Assembly: GCA_030278955.1 (NCBI GenBank)
Contig: JAOANR010000003.1
Span: forward strand, 26,861,227 to 26,925,226
Direction: 5' to 3'
DNA: 64,000 nt
From: Hygrophila difformis
Lineage: Eukaryota; Streptophyta; Magnoliopsida; Lamiales; Acanthaceae
In this document: in pieces, positions 1 through 11,118 of the stretch
Layout of the letters: every line of letters starts with the position of its first letter
Position numbering within the stretch: the stretch's first letter is position 1
Program-made: the position numbers and the translations under genes
The notes under the pieces: generated by a model
Told to the model about the DNA's origin: nothing
Databases searched by the model: none
What the model saw: the letters and a program-made list of their open reading frames with translations, nothing else

Positions 1-1316
1 TCCGGAACGAACTAATCTATTAGTTCGTTTCATTAGTTTGTATCTCATAACCACCCGACGGGAAGTGAACACCGCGAGCGGTTCACCGAGAATAGGGAAT
101 TCTTGATCCACACCCAGTCACCATGACTGGGGGCTGTCTTTTACTACCAGGGTCAGACTTTCAAAAACCTCCGAGTGATAGGATTTTAAATGCTTTCTTT
201 ACCGCTTTCTTTTAAACTGCTTTCCTTTAACTGCTTTCTTTAGAGGTCACTCGGTTGTATTGAGAGTTGTGTAACTGCTACTAGGACTGATAGTTAAGGG
301 ATAGTTCAGGGCTTGATTAGAATCTTTCGGTGTGACATGGGAGAATGATAGCAGTACTTGGCATTTCAACTAATGATTTGTCGGGTGTTGCTTGTCCACC
401 ACAGATAAATAACATACCTCTGCGCGGGGGCAGTTATACATCTGTGGTATCTTAGATTTTGTTGTCTTAAGGCATGTAAATCCTTACTGTAAGTACCTGT
501 CTGTTAAAGGGAACATAGTATAGGAAGCATGAGAGTTAGCTAACTGATGGATTATCTCAAACTAAGATCTGCGTATTAAAATGGAAGTTTAATCGTGTTT
601 CATCTGAATCTTGTCCAATTTTTATTATTTCCCTCATGCCCCTTCTGTCTCATTTAAAATATGCTTTCTTAGAGTAATTTTAGCCGCTTTCTTAGGATAA
701 TTTTATTGCTTTCTTAGATTATGTTTAATTCGCTTTCTAGAATAATTTTATCTGCTTTATTTTATTGCTTTCATAGCTTAGTTTAAATTCCGTCAAGTAG
801 ATTATAGTCAAAACACAAACTTGAATCGAGTAACCGAGTGGAAAATCTTAGTAAATGACGTGGGCCCTGCTTCCATCGCACATCCTCCAGTGAACGATCC
901 GGTACTTACTATAAATACTGCAATTTTTTACTCCGTGCGCTTTCGGGGGCACAATTTCTTAACACGAGTAATAAAAACGTGACAACCTATAAATATATCC
1001 CTAATCCCAACTCCATCTTCATAATTGGTTTCATTAAATAAAATCAAAACCAGGATTATGATTTTTCAGAAAATACTCATGTAATGGGAACTTGTCAAAA
1101 GTTTCATGGCAAGGATCTTCAAGACAGGAAATTGTCAAAAGTTTCATGCCTGGGAGATCCACAACGCCGTTTGAAATCAAAGTTTCCCACATGAGTAATA
1201 AAAAGTGGAATATATCCTTAAACCCCTTTCCCACAAATCATGACTCTTTTCGTTTAATAAATTTAACTTGGGATATTTTAGAAAATACTCGTGTGACGAA
1301 ATTGTCAAAAGTTTCA
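1..1316 (+). repeat. 5' LTR, last 1,316 bp
   Basis: Aligned by eye with 8567-9882, this segment has the same length and only scattered substitutions, so the insertion is fairly young. Short frames here, repeating the GTCAAAAGTTTCATG motif at 1096, 1135 and 1303, are repeats in the LTR and not genes. Confidence 0.85.
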
Positions 1317-1334
1317 TGGCGCCGTTGCCGGGGA
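1317..1334 (+). other. Primer binding site (tRNA-Asp type)
   Basis: TGGCGCCGTTGCCGGGGA directly abuts the LTR end. It is complementary to the 3' end of plant tRNA-Asp including CCA, the primer used by Athila-type elements. This fixes the element's orientation as plus. Confidence 0.85.
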
Positions 1335-3976
1335 GGATGCAGCGTCGTTTATTAAGAGAATTACACTCCTGATTACTCATAGTTAGTTTAGTGTTAGTTT
1401 AGTGTATTTATTTCAGAACAGAGAAGTACCCTCAAATCAATTAAACATTTAGAGTACTAAGACTCTAAATGTGAGGATGTTGATTTGAGGGGAAAATCTA
1501 ACCATTTGGGTATTTTTGCTTGCAGAAATCATGGAGCCACAAAAAATTGGTGTAAGGAGTTAGATGTGGAAGTGTAGCATTGGGGCTACACTAATTTGCA
1601 ATTGTAAATTGCAAAACACGTGAGACTCACGTGTTTATCATCTCCACCACCTCCGGACTACGAAGCTCCACCACTGCTCCATCGCCCATCCACCGCATTA
1701 CCATCACTGCTCTGAGGAAGCCCTCATCACTGGTGAAACAACAAATTGGAGCAGCAGACCTTTGGACTACAGGTTCCCGGTTGGATTAGTTCTGTAATTG
1801 ACCGAATATTATATCCGGAATTCAAAAAAATTTAAAATCCGGAATAATTTTCACAAGCACAGAATTAACCCAACCTAAATTTCTGCAAGTCAAAATCATA
1901 TATATATATATACATCTTGTGCATATTAAATTAAATAATTTGGGTATTAATCAATTAACTCACATTTAGAGTACCAAGACTCTAAATGTGAGGATGTTGA
2001 TATTTTTGAGAAAACCCGATAACTTCTTCTGTGTTTGCTTTGCAGGAATTTGTGGAACTACCAAAAAGAAAATTAAAACTGCAAAACAGGTTCCCGGTTG
2101 GATCGATTCTGTGATTAATTGAAAGTATTCCCGGAATTTAAAGCAATTTAAAATCCGGAATAACTTTCATAAGAACAGAATTAATCCGACCTAATTTATG
2201 CAAGTAAATATATTAGATTAAATTTTATAAAATCCAAAAATGTGATTGAACAATTTTGATGAAAATCAGAATTTTTCTAAGTGTTGGGCATCGAACAATT
2301 GCTTTGTTTGATGAACCAAACGATCACACATAGCCAAAATCGTCGAACACTTAATTGGTTTGACGAAAAAGGCTATCGGAATTATGCTCCTAGTTTTCAT
2401 GTTAATATTTTCTCCCTCCCTCCCTCCTCTTTTATTTTATTTCAATTTTGATAATTTATTTAAGTAGGAATTGATTTACTCACATTTCGAGCAAGGCTCA
2501 AAATGTGAGGTTGTTGATTCTTCACTAAAAAAAAAAGAAAAAAAAGAAAAAAAAAGATGTGTGTTACATTTATTTTTTATTTTGTTTATTTTAGTATTTT
2601 ATATTTATACCCAGCACCAAGCATGCATAAATGTTTGAAGAATTCACGTATTCGATTTCGGTTTATGATTAAATTTTCAAACTTTTAAATTGGGATAATA
2701 TAATTGTAGACATGCATGATATGAATTTTTGAGGTTTTGAGCTATAAAAATTTAATGATATCATTATCTTGTTGGGTAATAAGTCCTCATGTTGAGAATT
2801 TAATTGAATAGAGTGTAAGAATTATTCAAAGATTAAATTTAAGAATATTGTATGACATGAATGAACCATTCCATGTGAGATTTGAGCCATGAGTCACTTT
2901 TACTCATTTCTTTTATTTGATGTGTGAAAATCATTTTAATTGAAGGACACTAGAACTTGCGATTGGGACCGATTCAAGACCATGTCATATTCCAAAAATC
3001 GAGCATATGATCGAGGCACCTAGAAAACCAAAATTTTGGCCTTCTTTTGAAATCCAAACCCAAAAATATTTTCCCTTTAGGATTAACCAATTTGAGCCTT
3101 AAGCCTAATTTTTCTTTGAAGCCCTCTTTATTATTCCAAGCCTTCAAAAAGACCAAGAAATTCAAACCCAAGTGTGCAAGAATAAATTTTATCAAGGCAT
3201 TACAATTTATGATCATCAAATTCATTAATCGGTATTAAAAAATCCGATCAAAAAAAAAAAAGAAGAAGAAGAAAATTGTTGAGTTCCATTCAACAGAAAT
3301 AAATTGCAAATGACAAAGCAAATTAGACATAGTCTAATGTCATGCAATAGAAAGAGAAAAGCACAAGAAAAGAAAGAAAAAAAATATTGATGATCATTCA
3401 TTTTTAAATAAAAATATGCCTTATTAGGATAGAATTGATTCTTACCACTTCTTAGCCCAATAATTTCCTTCCCTACCAAATGTTACAACCGTATGCCCCG
3501 TTACAACCCTTGAATAAGACCTCATGATCTCGATTTGAAGAAATGAGCCGGTGGCGAGTTGGTCCAATCGCAAGCTTATGGGAAAATTTAATTAAATTTG
3601 ATTATGAGCATTCGTGATTAAAACCCAAATTTGAGAGTAAGTGAAATTTCCGCTTATACTATATGTGAGGCTCCGTTTCTAATTTATGTTCATGTCATAC
3701 TTTAATTCTCGAATTAAATCAATGATTATTTCTAAACATGATATTCATGAAGAATTATCAATAATGACTGATTTGTAGGCCTGATTAAGTGAGAAGTATC
3801 ATTTTATTAAACACTGCAATCAAGAGAATTTAATACTTGTAGTTTTTGATTGTCTTATCCCAATCTAAAAAGAATAATATTTTTGAAGCCACGAAAATAG
3901 ATTGAATATACAGCGTCTATGCTCTTAGGAGCACTGACTCTGACTGCTCGGGGACGATCAGTATTAAATGTGAGGA
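1335..3976 (+). other. Non-coding internal region of the Athila-like element
   Basis: No frame longer than about 90 codons is present and no retroviral motif is visible. The first part holds ~515-bp repeats headed by hairpins (listed separately). The region 2900-3960 is AT-rich, with text such as GAGCCTTAAGCC and a run around 3480-3560 that resembles the non-coding 3' internal part of Athila elements. It ends with CTCGGGGACGATCAG and a purine-rich GAGGA just before the LTR. Confidence 0.6.
1445..2515 (+). repeat. Hairpin-headed ~515-bp direct repeats
   Basis: Three stem-loops lie at 1445-1472, 1959-1992 and 2479-2509, spaced about 515 and 518 bp apart. Each is followed by GAGGATGTTGAT or GAGGTTGTTGAT, close to the real LTR start at 3972-3983. 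The first two units share further landmarks in the same order: a TTTGC(T)TGCAG stretch, CAGGTTCCCGGTTGGAT, paired CCGGAAT motifs and AGAATTAA. The third unit is degenerate. Confidence 0.75.
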
Positions 3977-4575
3977 TGTTGATAATGGCCAAAATTGACC
4001 ATTATTTTCAATCTATTTCCGTGTCTAATACGGACATTTGATCGCATTCCGGTCTTATTTAAATAAGAAAGCAGTTGAATTTAACAGATTTATGCAAGTT
4101 TGTATAAATAATAAGCTGGTATTGAAAAATACAAAAATGTTGTTATTTTATTAAATTTTATATTTAAAAATCCAAAAACATGATAAAAATATTAAAATTC
4201 CATATTTGATAATTATGGTTTGGTAGTATCTGTTCGGTGGAACGAGGATCCATTAAACGGAACACAAACAAAATATCAAGTGGAGCAAATATCCTTATTT
4301 ATTTTATCTTATATTTTGATGTATATATTATTAATTTTTTTTTTGTGTTTACCTCTATTTTTATTTTATTTTATTTCCATTTTCTGCTTTAATTAAGCAT
4401 TAATTGATCCACTAATACATTTTAATTAATTGCAGGTGTTTAATTGAATTGGGTCCAGTCCAGTCTAATTTCCACATCCAAATTAATCCAATCCAGCAAG
4501 TTCTCAGGTCCAATACCAATACAAGTCCAAACACCATTCAAAATCCCTAAGCCCACATTCAGGCCCAAACCATCC

Positions 4576-4602
4576 AACCCTAAACCCTAACCCTAACCCT
4601 AA
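4576..4602 (+). repeat. Telomere-like CCCTAA run inside the LTR
   Basis: Several consecutive CCCTAA units lie about 600 bp into the LTR. The antisense sister LTR carries the matching TTAGGG-type run at 10173-10194, so it is an LTR feature and not a telomere. In plant promoters such telo-boxes often occur near start sites; a role here is speculative. Confidence 0.7.
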
Positions 4603-5460
4603 TTCCCCTAGCCGCCGCCACTGCGCCGCCGCCGCCGCCGGCCGACCACCACCAACAGCCACCACAACTCCAACTCCGACCACCTGCCATCACCACCAAT
4701 CCTCCACCACCAACAGCTCATCGCCAACACCAGTCCATCTCCTCATCTCGCCTGACAGCCGCCTCCTTCATCCGCAGCCCCCGCTGCCATCCCCACCCGA
4801 GCACGCCACCACCGGAGCACCATCGCCTCCGCTGCCCTTCTTCCGCAGCATCACTGCCTCCATCTCCGATCCCATCGCCTCCGCTGCCCTTCTTCCGCCG
4901 CATCACAGCCTCCATCTCCGATCTCATCGCCGCCGCCCACCGCCCCATCTCAGTCTCCGCAGCTCCGCCTCCCAGCGCTCGCACCACCGAGGCCCCCAAG
5001 TCCGACCTCCGTCACTCCCGCGAGCTCTCCATCCCATCGCCGATCTCTCCTCCGTCCACCATCTTCCCACCGCCGCTGCTCCGCCACCATCTCCGTCGCA
5101 CTACCACCGCCGGACAACACCATCCTCAGATCCCAACAAAAAAAAAAACAAAAGAAAAGAAAGCAAGGAAGTTAGAAAACAGAAAACTGGAAACGAAAGT
5201 TTCAGCAAACGAAGAAGAAAATAATAGAAGAGAGAAGCTGCGAAAAATAAAAATGGAGGAATGGGGGAAGAAGAGAAGAAGGATTAGAGGAAGGATTGAA
5301 GAAGAAAACTGGAACGAAAAGAGGAAGAAAGAAGAATGAAGGAGTGAAGAAGATGGAGAAGAGAGAAAAATAATGGAGGAAAGAATAAAATGGAGGAAAG
5401 AGAAAAGAAAAAGAAAAAGAGATAAATTTTATCCGGTCCCTAAACAAATCCGGGTCGAGA

Positions 5461-7140
5461 TGCCATGTTCCGCGACCAGGTGCTCCGCGACTGGAAAATA
5501 GCTTAAAGACTGGGGAGGTTTAGAGACACAAAATCCAAAATCCGTGTCCCTAAACAAACCCTGGGTCGAGATACCATGGACCGCGACCGGGTGCACCGCG
5601 ACCTGGACAGAAAATGGTTAGAGACTGGGAGTATCAAGACACAAAGTCTGTCGCGGAACAATGTTCCGCGACAAATGGATCGCGACCGCGACTGGGCATC
5701 CCGCGACCTCGACAGAGACAGAAAAACCAAAGCATCCACCTCACGTGATCTCCCATGTGCCCTTTTTCCCACATGTCAAATCGAATGGAAGGTCCTGGGA
5801 CCTGAAGTCCCGCAAGTGTTAAATTTTCGTCCTCTTCCCCCTGGACTCGAGTTCCCGCCCCCTCCTGTGCGTCATCCTGGAGCTAAAAATTGTGTCTTGA
5901 ACCAGACTTGTTCCGCGAACAGGCACAATTGTTTAGCGACTGGTGGGCCTTAAATGGGCCTAGGGCTCAATTCTTCTCCTCTATAAATATAACCTCCCAA
6001 CCCCTTTGAACAGTAACCTAGCCACACTTGTAGTTTAATTTCTGTTCTTGGGGCACCACTGTGCTCTCAAGTAGTTAGTGTAGATAGTTTTATTTTTATG
6101 CAATGTAGATTGTAGTGTAGCTTAGTTTAATTTATGTAATAAATTAGTGTGGCTAGTGTTCACTTTTTCCAGCTATTTTATTTTTGTATCTTGGGTTAAA
6201 AACACTTAATCTATAGGTGTATTTTAAACCATATTTTGTTGGAATGATCAAGGTTTTTGCTTCACAAAAATCTGTATGGATCTCTCTTCCATTTTGTTTA
6301 CTGCTTTGTTTTTATTTTTTTGGGTCACTTGACCAAATTTTTTTTATTTAGATAGGTTTTAATGCTTTCTTAGTATTAATAAAATGCATAAATACTTTAT
6401 ATGTGTCCCTTGATAGATTTAGTGTAGGTGTCATTTTAATTTCATGTGCTAGCATAGTTTATTTGCACTTTTTGGCTACTGGTACATGTTTGTGTCTTCT
6501 TTCTTTTTAATTTTTCTTTATATATCCTCCTGTTCTTTTTTTCCTTTTAGCTTTTAGGTAGTGTTTCTTTGTTTTAGTTTTATTTTTATTTTTAATACAT
6601 TAGATCTAGAGAGGGATTATATTTAAGTGTTTGTGCATATTTATTTAAAAATTGCATCACCCATATTGTATTGCATCACGTTGTAACCCCACGGGTTGCA
6701 ACGTAATTTTCCGTTGTGATCCGACGGATCACAACGCACTCCCCCGCAATGCAATATTAGGCGTTATGCTGCCAAAATTTTTATAAAAATTTTTAAAACC
6801 CCTCGGTCGCGAAACCCGTGTCGCGGGCCCATGGTCCGCGACACACTCCTTGATTAGCGACAAAGGACCCAAAACTTGCAATTTTATTTAAGAAGGGCTC
6901 TGGTCGCGGAACCCCTGTCGCGGACCCACGGTCCGCGACACACTCCTTGTCCGCGACCAGGAATTATGACCTTGTTGGATTTTCAAACTTTGTGTCGCTA
7001 TCCCCCTGTCGCGGATCTACGGTCCGCGACACAATTTTGTTTAGCGACACAACAACCCTAATTTTCAAAATTCCAATTTCTCTTATTTCCCACCTTTCTG
7101 TCGAGATCCCCCTGTCGCGGACCCATGGTCCGCGACACAA
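5461..7140 (+). repeat. Array of CGCGGACC palindromes in the LTR
   Basis: Five near-perfect palindromes of the form TGTCGCGGACC-N(1-3)-GGTCCGCGACA occur at 5649-5673, 6819-6843, 6916-6940, 7007-7031 and 7113-7137. At 5465-5720 there are additional CCGCGACC/CGCGAC half sites. At 6902-6958 an outer pair, GGTCGCGGA and TCCGCGACC, encloses the inner palindrome. The one at 5649 lies before the putative TATA box and the other four after it. Confidence 0.85.
5982..5989 (+). promoter_or_regulatory. Putative LTR TATA box
   Basis: TATAAATA follows a pyrimidine-rich stretch. About 80-150 bp downstream come T-rich sequence and an AATAAA-like motif (ATGTAATAAATTAG near 6137), the usual U3/R arrangement. 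No start site can be verified. Confidence 0.45.
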
Positions 7141-9882
7141 ACTCTGTTCCTCGACAGGCTTGGCACCTTTTTGCCAAATTTTTATTTTCCATCTCACTCC
7201 ATTAATTAATTGGACCTTTATATTAATATTTTTGAGGTTGAAATCCAATGATCTCAACCCATGATTAAATTGATATAAAGAACTTTGTTCAATTTCCATT
7301 AAAAGACGTTTCTACAAAATTAAACTCTGATGATCTAAGTATATAATCCGGACTGTAATTAATTAATTATGAAATGAGTGATTATTTAGACCATAAAGAG
7401 CAATTATGGATTAATTTCCATACCCTTGCATGAGAAACCAATGTCTCTCATACAAGATGACCCAAAAATATTTTCTTTTATTTATTTTGTCTTTACCCGT
7501 GTTGTGTGAAACAGCTAGTAAGAGATATAACAGACTAATGTTGGCGGGTGTTCCCACACGGATAAACTAGCTCGTGGTCTGTATATTAATTACTAGATGT
7601 TATTTTGCATGGTCCGGATAATGGTCGGTGGAAGCCTTGGTGGTTCGTCCATCCGGGATTATAATAGCTGCTCAGTTGACTCCTATCCGGATACAGTTTC
7701 TCTTTCTTTATCTTAATTTCAAACCTGAATTCCGAGTTGTAGTAATGTTAGATGATATTTGCCAATATCGTCTAATAATTTCTGCAGTAAAAGAGCATGT
7801 GGGTTTTTACCTCAAACTTCACGGATAGTGGAGGTCTAAGTGGCAGTGGCAACTGACATATAAGGCCATCCCGCTATCTAAAAATCATTCCACCCAAATG
7901 AGAGGGAAATTGGATAGCAGATGTTTGCAGTCCACCCAATCGTTTTGCCATCTTTTTAGCCAAAATAAATTCTTCTCATCTCCGGCTATTTCATCTCTGT
8001 GTATCAACTTCTGTCTTAACCCACCTTATATTTTGGGTTATTTAATTTTACACTTCTCTATAAATTTATACATGATATTATTATGTAGATATTGTGGTCA
8101 ATATTATTTTTGGATCCTTCCCTTGGACACAGGAGTCTTGATTCTAAATCAGATGTTTCACAATAAATTTCCAACAAAAATTCATTTATGAAATCCGAAT
8201 CTGAGTAAGGGATAAATTCCACAGTTATGACTAATTCATATCCGACTGGGGGTTGGTTTTGGGAAATTAGAAGCAGAGTCAGCGATTAGGTCTCACCTAG
8301 ACTGAAAGGGTCTGTGATCTTATTGAGAGTCTAGTACCTGTTCAGGGAATGGTTTTCAAATCTATTATTTTCCAGAATTGCTTTGTGTTGGAAATCTGGT
8401 ATAAATATCACACTGAGATGGGGTCCACTTGGATTCAAATACGGTGTGATAAGATAATTCTAGAGGAACAACACATAGGCCTTGGTTATTTCTAAGATAG
8501 GGTTAAGTTCCTTTCAACTGCTATCCTCTTCTGCCAATGCCTATTTTTCAGTCCTGAGTGAGTACATCCGGAACGAACTAATCTATTAGTTCGTTCCATT
8601 AGTTTGTATCTCATAACCACCCGACGGAAAGTGAACACCGCGAGCGGTTCACCGAGAATAGGAAATTCTTGATCCACACCCAGTCACCATGACTGGGGGC
8701 TGTCTTTTACTACCAGGGTCAGACTTTCAAAAACCTCCGAGTGATAGGATTTTAAATGCTTTCTTTACCGCTTTCTTTTAAACTGCTTTCCTTTAACTGC
8801 TTTCTTTAGAGGTCACTCGGTTGTATTGAGAGTTGTGTAACTGCTACTAGGACTGATAGTTAAGGGATAGTTCAGGGCTTGATTAGAATCTGTGGGTGTG
8901 ACATGGGAGAATGATAGCAGTACTTGGCATTTCAACTAATGATTTGTCGGGTGTTGCTTGTCCACCACAGATAAATAACATTCCTCTGCGCGGGGGCAGT
9001 TATACATCTGTGGTATCTTAGATTTTGTTGTCTTAAGGCATGTAAATCCTTACTGTAAGTACCTGTCTGTTAAAGGGAACATAGTATAGGAAGCATGAGA
9101 GTTAGCTAACTGATGGATTATCTCAAACTAAGATCTGCGTATTAAAATGGAAGTTTAATCGTGTTTCATCTGAATCTTGTCCAATTTTTATTATTTCCCT
9201 CCTGTCCCTTCTGTCTCATTTAAAATATGCTTTCTTAGAGTAATTTTAACCGCTTTCTTAGGATAATTTTATTGCTTTCTTAGATTATGTTTAATTCGCT
9301 TTCTAGAATAATTTTATCTGCTTTATTTTATTGCTTTCATAGCTTAGTTTAAATTCCGTCAAGTAGATTATAGTCAAAACACAAACTTGAATCGAGTAAC
9401 CGAGTGGAAAATCTTAGTAAATGACGTGGGCCCTGCTTCCATCGCACATCTTCCAGTGAACAATCCGGTACTTACTATAAATACTGCAATTTTTGACTCC
9501 GTGCGCTTTCGGGGGCACAATTTCTTAACACGAGTAATAAAAACGTGACAACCTATAAATATATCCCTAATCCCAACTCCATCTTCATAATTGGTTTCAT
9601 TAAATAAAATCAAAACCAGGATTATGATTTTTCAGAAAATACTCATGTAGTGGGAACTTGTCAAAAGTTTCATGGCAAGGATCTTCAAGACAGAAAATTG
9701 TCAAAAGTTTCATGCCGGGGAGATCCACAACGCCGCTTGAAATCAAAGTTTCCCACATGAGTAATAAAAAGTGGAATATATCCTTGAACCCCTTTTCCAC
9801 AAATCATAACTCTTTTCGTTTAATAAATTTAACTTGGGATATTTTAGAAAATACTCGTGTGACGAAATTGTCAAAAGTTTCA

Positions 9883-10772
9883 GTGGCGGAGCTGTGGAGT
9901 TTGCTGCCGGAGATGGTGGCGATGGTGCGGAGGAAAGTGGTTTCCGGTGGCTGAGTTGGGGTTGATTGGCAGGGCTGCCGGCGATTGGTGGCGGCGATGT
10001 GGAGGTGGAGAGGGAGTTGGGAATGGTGGAGGACTTGCCGGAGAAGGAGATGGTGATGGGCGGAAGTGGTGGTGGCTGCCGGCGATTGGTGGCGGAGATG
10101 GCGGAGGCAGCGGCCGGAGGTTCGGGGGGGATGATCGGAAAGGGTGGCCGGCGGCAGCGGCGGCGGCGGCGGTAGGGGTAGGGTTAGGGTTAGGATTTTG
10201 TGATGGTGGGGAAGAAGGAGATGAATTGGGGATGGGCCTGAGGTGCTTGGGCTTCCAAATTGGGCCTTTTGGACTGAATTTTAACTGGGCCAAATTTAAT
10301 TGGATGGAATTTATTGAATCCTTGGGCCACCTGCAATTAATTAAAATTAAAAGTGATTAGTGGACCAATTAATTCTTAATTATAGCAGAAAATAAAAATA
10401 AAAATAAACATAAAAATTATTAATAGATATACATCAAATATGAAATAATATATGTATATTTATTTCCACTTGATTATTTAGCTTGTATTCCGTTTAATGG
10501 ACCCATGTTCCAGCGAACAAACACTACAAACCATAATTATCAAATGTGGGATTTTTAATATTTTTATCATGTTTTTGGATTTTTAACATAAATTTAATAA
10601 AATAACAATATTTTTGTATTTTTCAATACCAGTTTATTATTTATACAAACTTGCATATATCTGTCAAATTCGACTGCTTTCTTATTTAAATAAGACCGGA
10701 ATGCGATCAAATGCCCATGTTTAGACACGGAAATAGATTGAAAATAATGGTCAATTTTGGCCATTATCAAAT
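9883..10772 (-). repeat. Older antisense LTR of the same family, 5' part only
   Basis: On the minus strand this stretch begins with TTGATAATGGCC and follows the first ~900 bp of the LTR at 3977: AATTATGGTTTG, the CATTAAACGGAA region, AATTGCAGGTG, the CCCTAA run, then the GCC-rich block. It stops abruptly at 9882/9883, where the plus-strand element is inserted. The remainder should lie left of the window. It is either a solo LTR or a 5' LTR, because the sequence beyond 10772 does not resemble the family's internal region. Confidence 0.75.
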
Positions 10773-11113
10773 GTATATTGGATTGCGTGCAGAAAGTGAA
10801 TGTTGAGGAAATAGGTAGGTTACTGTTCATAAGGGGATTTTTGAGAGAGAAAATTGATAGGTTACTGTTCATAAGAGTATGTTACTGTTCATAAGGGATA
10901 TTGTTTTTGTATATTATATAGATTTAATTTTTATCTATCAAATTAGTATATTGTATATATTTAAATAAATAAATATATATTATATTTAAATTTCATAACA
11001 AAAATTTTATTAAAATAAATATTTTTTTTCTTTTTTGTCTAATTTATAGTGATTTTCTTAAAAGTTTTGTTGTAGTTATATAGGAAAAAATATAGTCAAG
11101 TGGATCTTGTTTG
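10773..11113. other. AT-rich spacer with a thrice-repeated 15-mer
   Basis: GTTACTGTTCATAAG occurs at 10819-10833, 10861-10875 and 10881-10895. The first bases (ATGTATATTGGATTGCGTGC) resemble the TIR-proximal part of the Stowaway-like MITE at 63690-63715, so a MITE relic may lie here. No gene is visible. Confidence 0.5.
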
Positions 11114-11118
11114 ATTAC
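11114..11118. repeat. Target-site duplication, left copy (ATTAC)
   Basis: ATTAC immediately precedes the TG end of the giant inverted repeat. The same five bases immediately follow its CA end at 17075-17079. Confidence 0.7.

Larger units (their letters stand above)
1..9882 (+). mobile_element. Non-autonomous Athila-like LTR retrotransposon, 5' end outside the window
   Basis: Positions 1-1316 recur almost identically at 8567-9882, and both copies end in AAAAGTTTCA. The first copy is followed directly by a tRNA-Asp-type primer site, which makes it the end of a 5' LTR. The second is followed by unrelated DNA (GTGGCGG), which makes it the end of the element. The 3' LTR appears to start at 3977 (TGTTGATAATGG), after a CTCGGGGACGATCAG motif and a short purine stretch, a layout typical of plant Ty3/gypsy elements. 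The internal region is only 2,660 bp and has no gag or pol frame, so the element must depend on proteins from elsewhere. The Athila assignment rests on the primer site and on the style of the 3' internal sequence; it is an inference. The target duplication cannot be checked because the left end is missing. Confidence 0.8.
3977..9882 (+). repeat. 3' LTR, about 5.9 kb
   Basis: The right boundary is certain because it equals the 5' LTR end. The left boundary at TGTTGATAATGG is inferred from two things: the purine-rich motif just before it, and an antisense copy at 9883-10772 that ends at the same point. The LTR contains a telomere-like CCCTAA run, a GC-rich GCC-repeat block (4605-5110), a GA-rich block (5150-5420), CGCGGACC palindromes, a TATA box near 5982, and a long AT-rich tail without genes (7140-8566). 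At 5.9 kb it is more than twice as long as the internal region. Confidence 0.7.

Noticed and set aside
4576..4602. Telomere or interstitial telomere
   Set aside because: A short run present at the same place in both LTR copies; not a chromosome end.
4605..5450. Coding-like frames in the GCC- and GA-rich blocks
   Set aside because: Compositional artefacts inside the 3' LTR; there are no conserved motifs.
5576..5953. 125-codon Arg/Asp-rich frame
   Set aside because: Produced by the CGCGAC palindromes; repeats of RDRD-type text only.
9880..10360. Overlapping 137-codon frames on both strands
   Set aside because: They lie in the GC-rich block of an LTR and translate to low-complexity Pro/Ala/Gly text; the sister LTR does not keep them.
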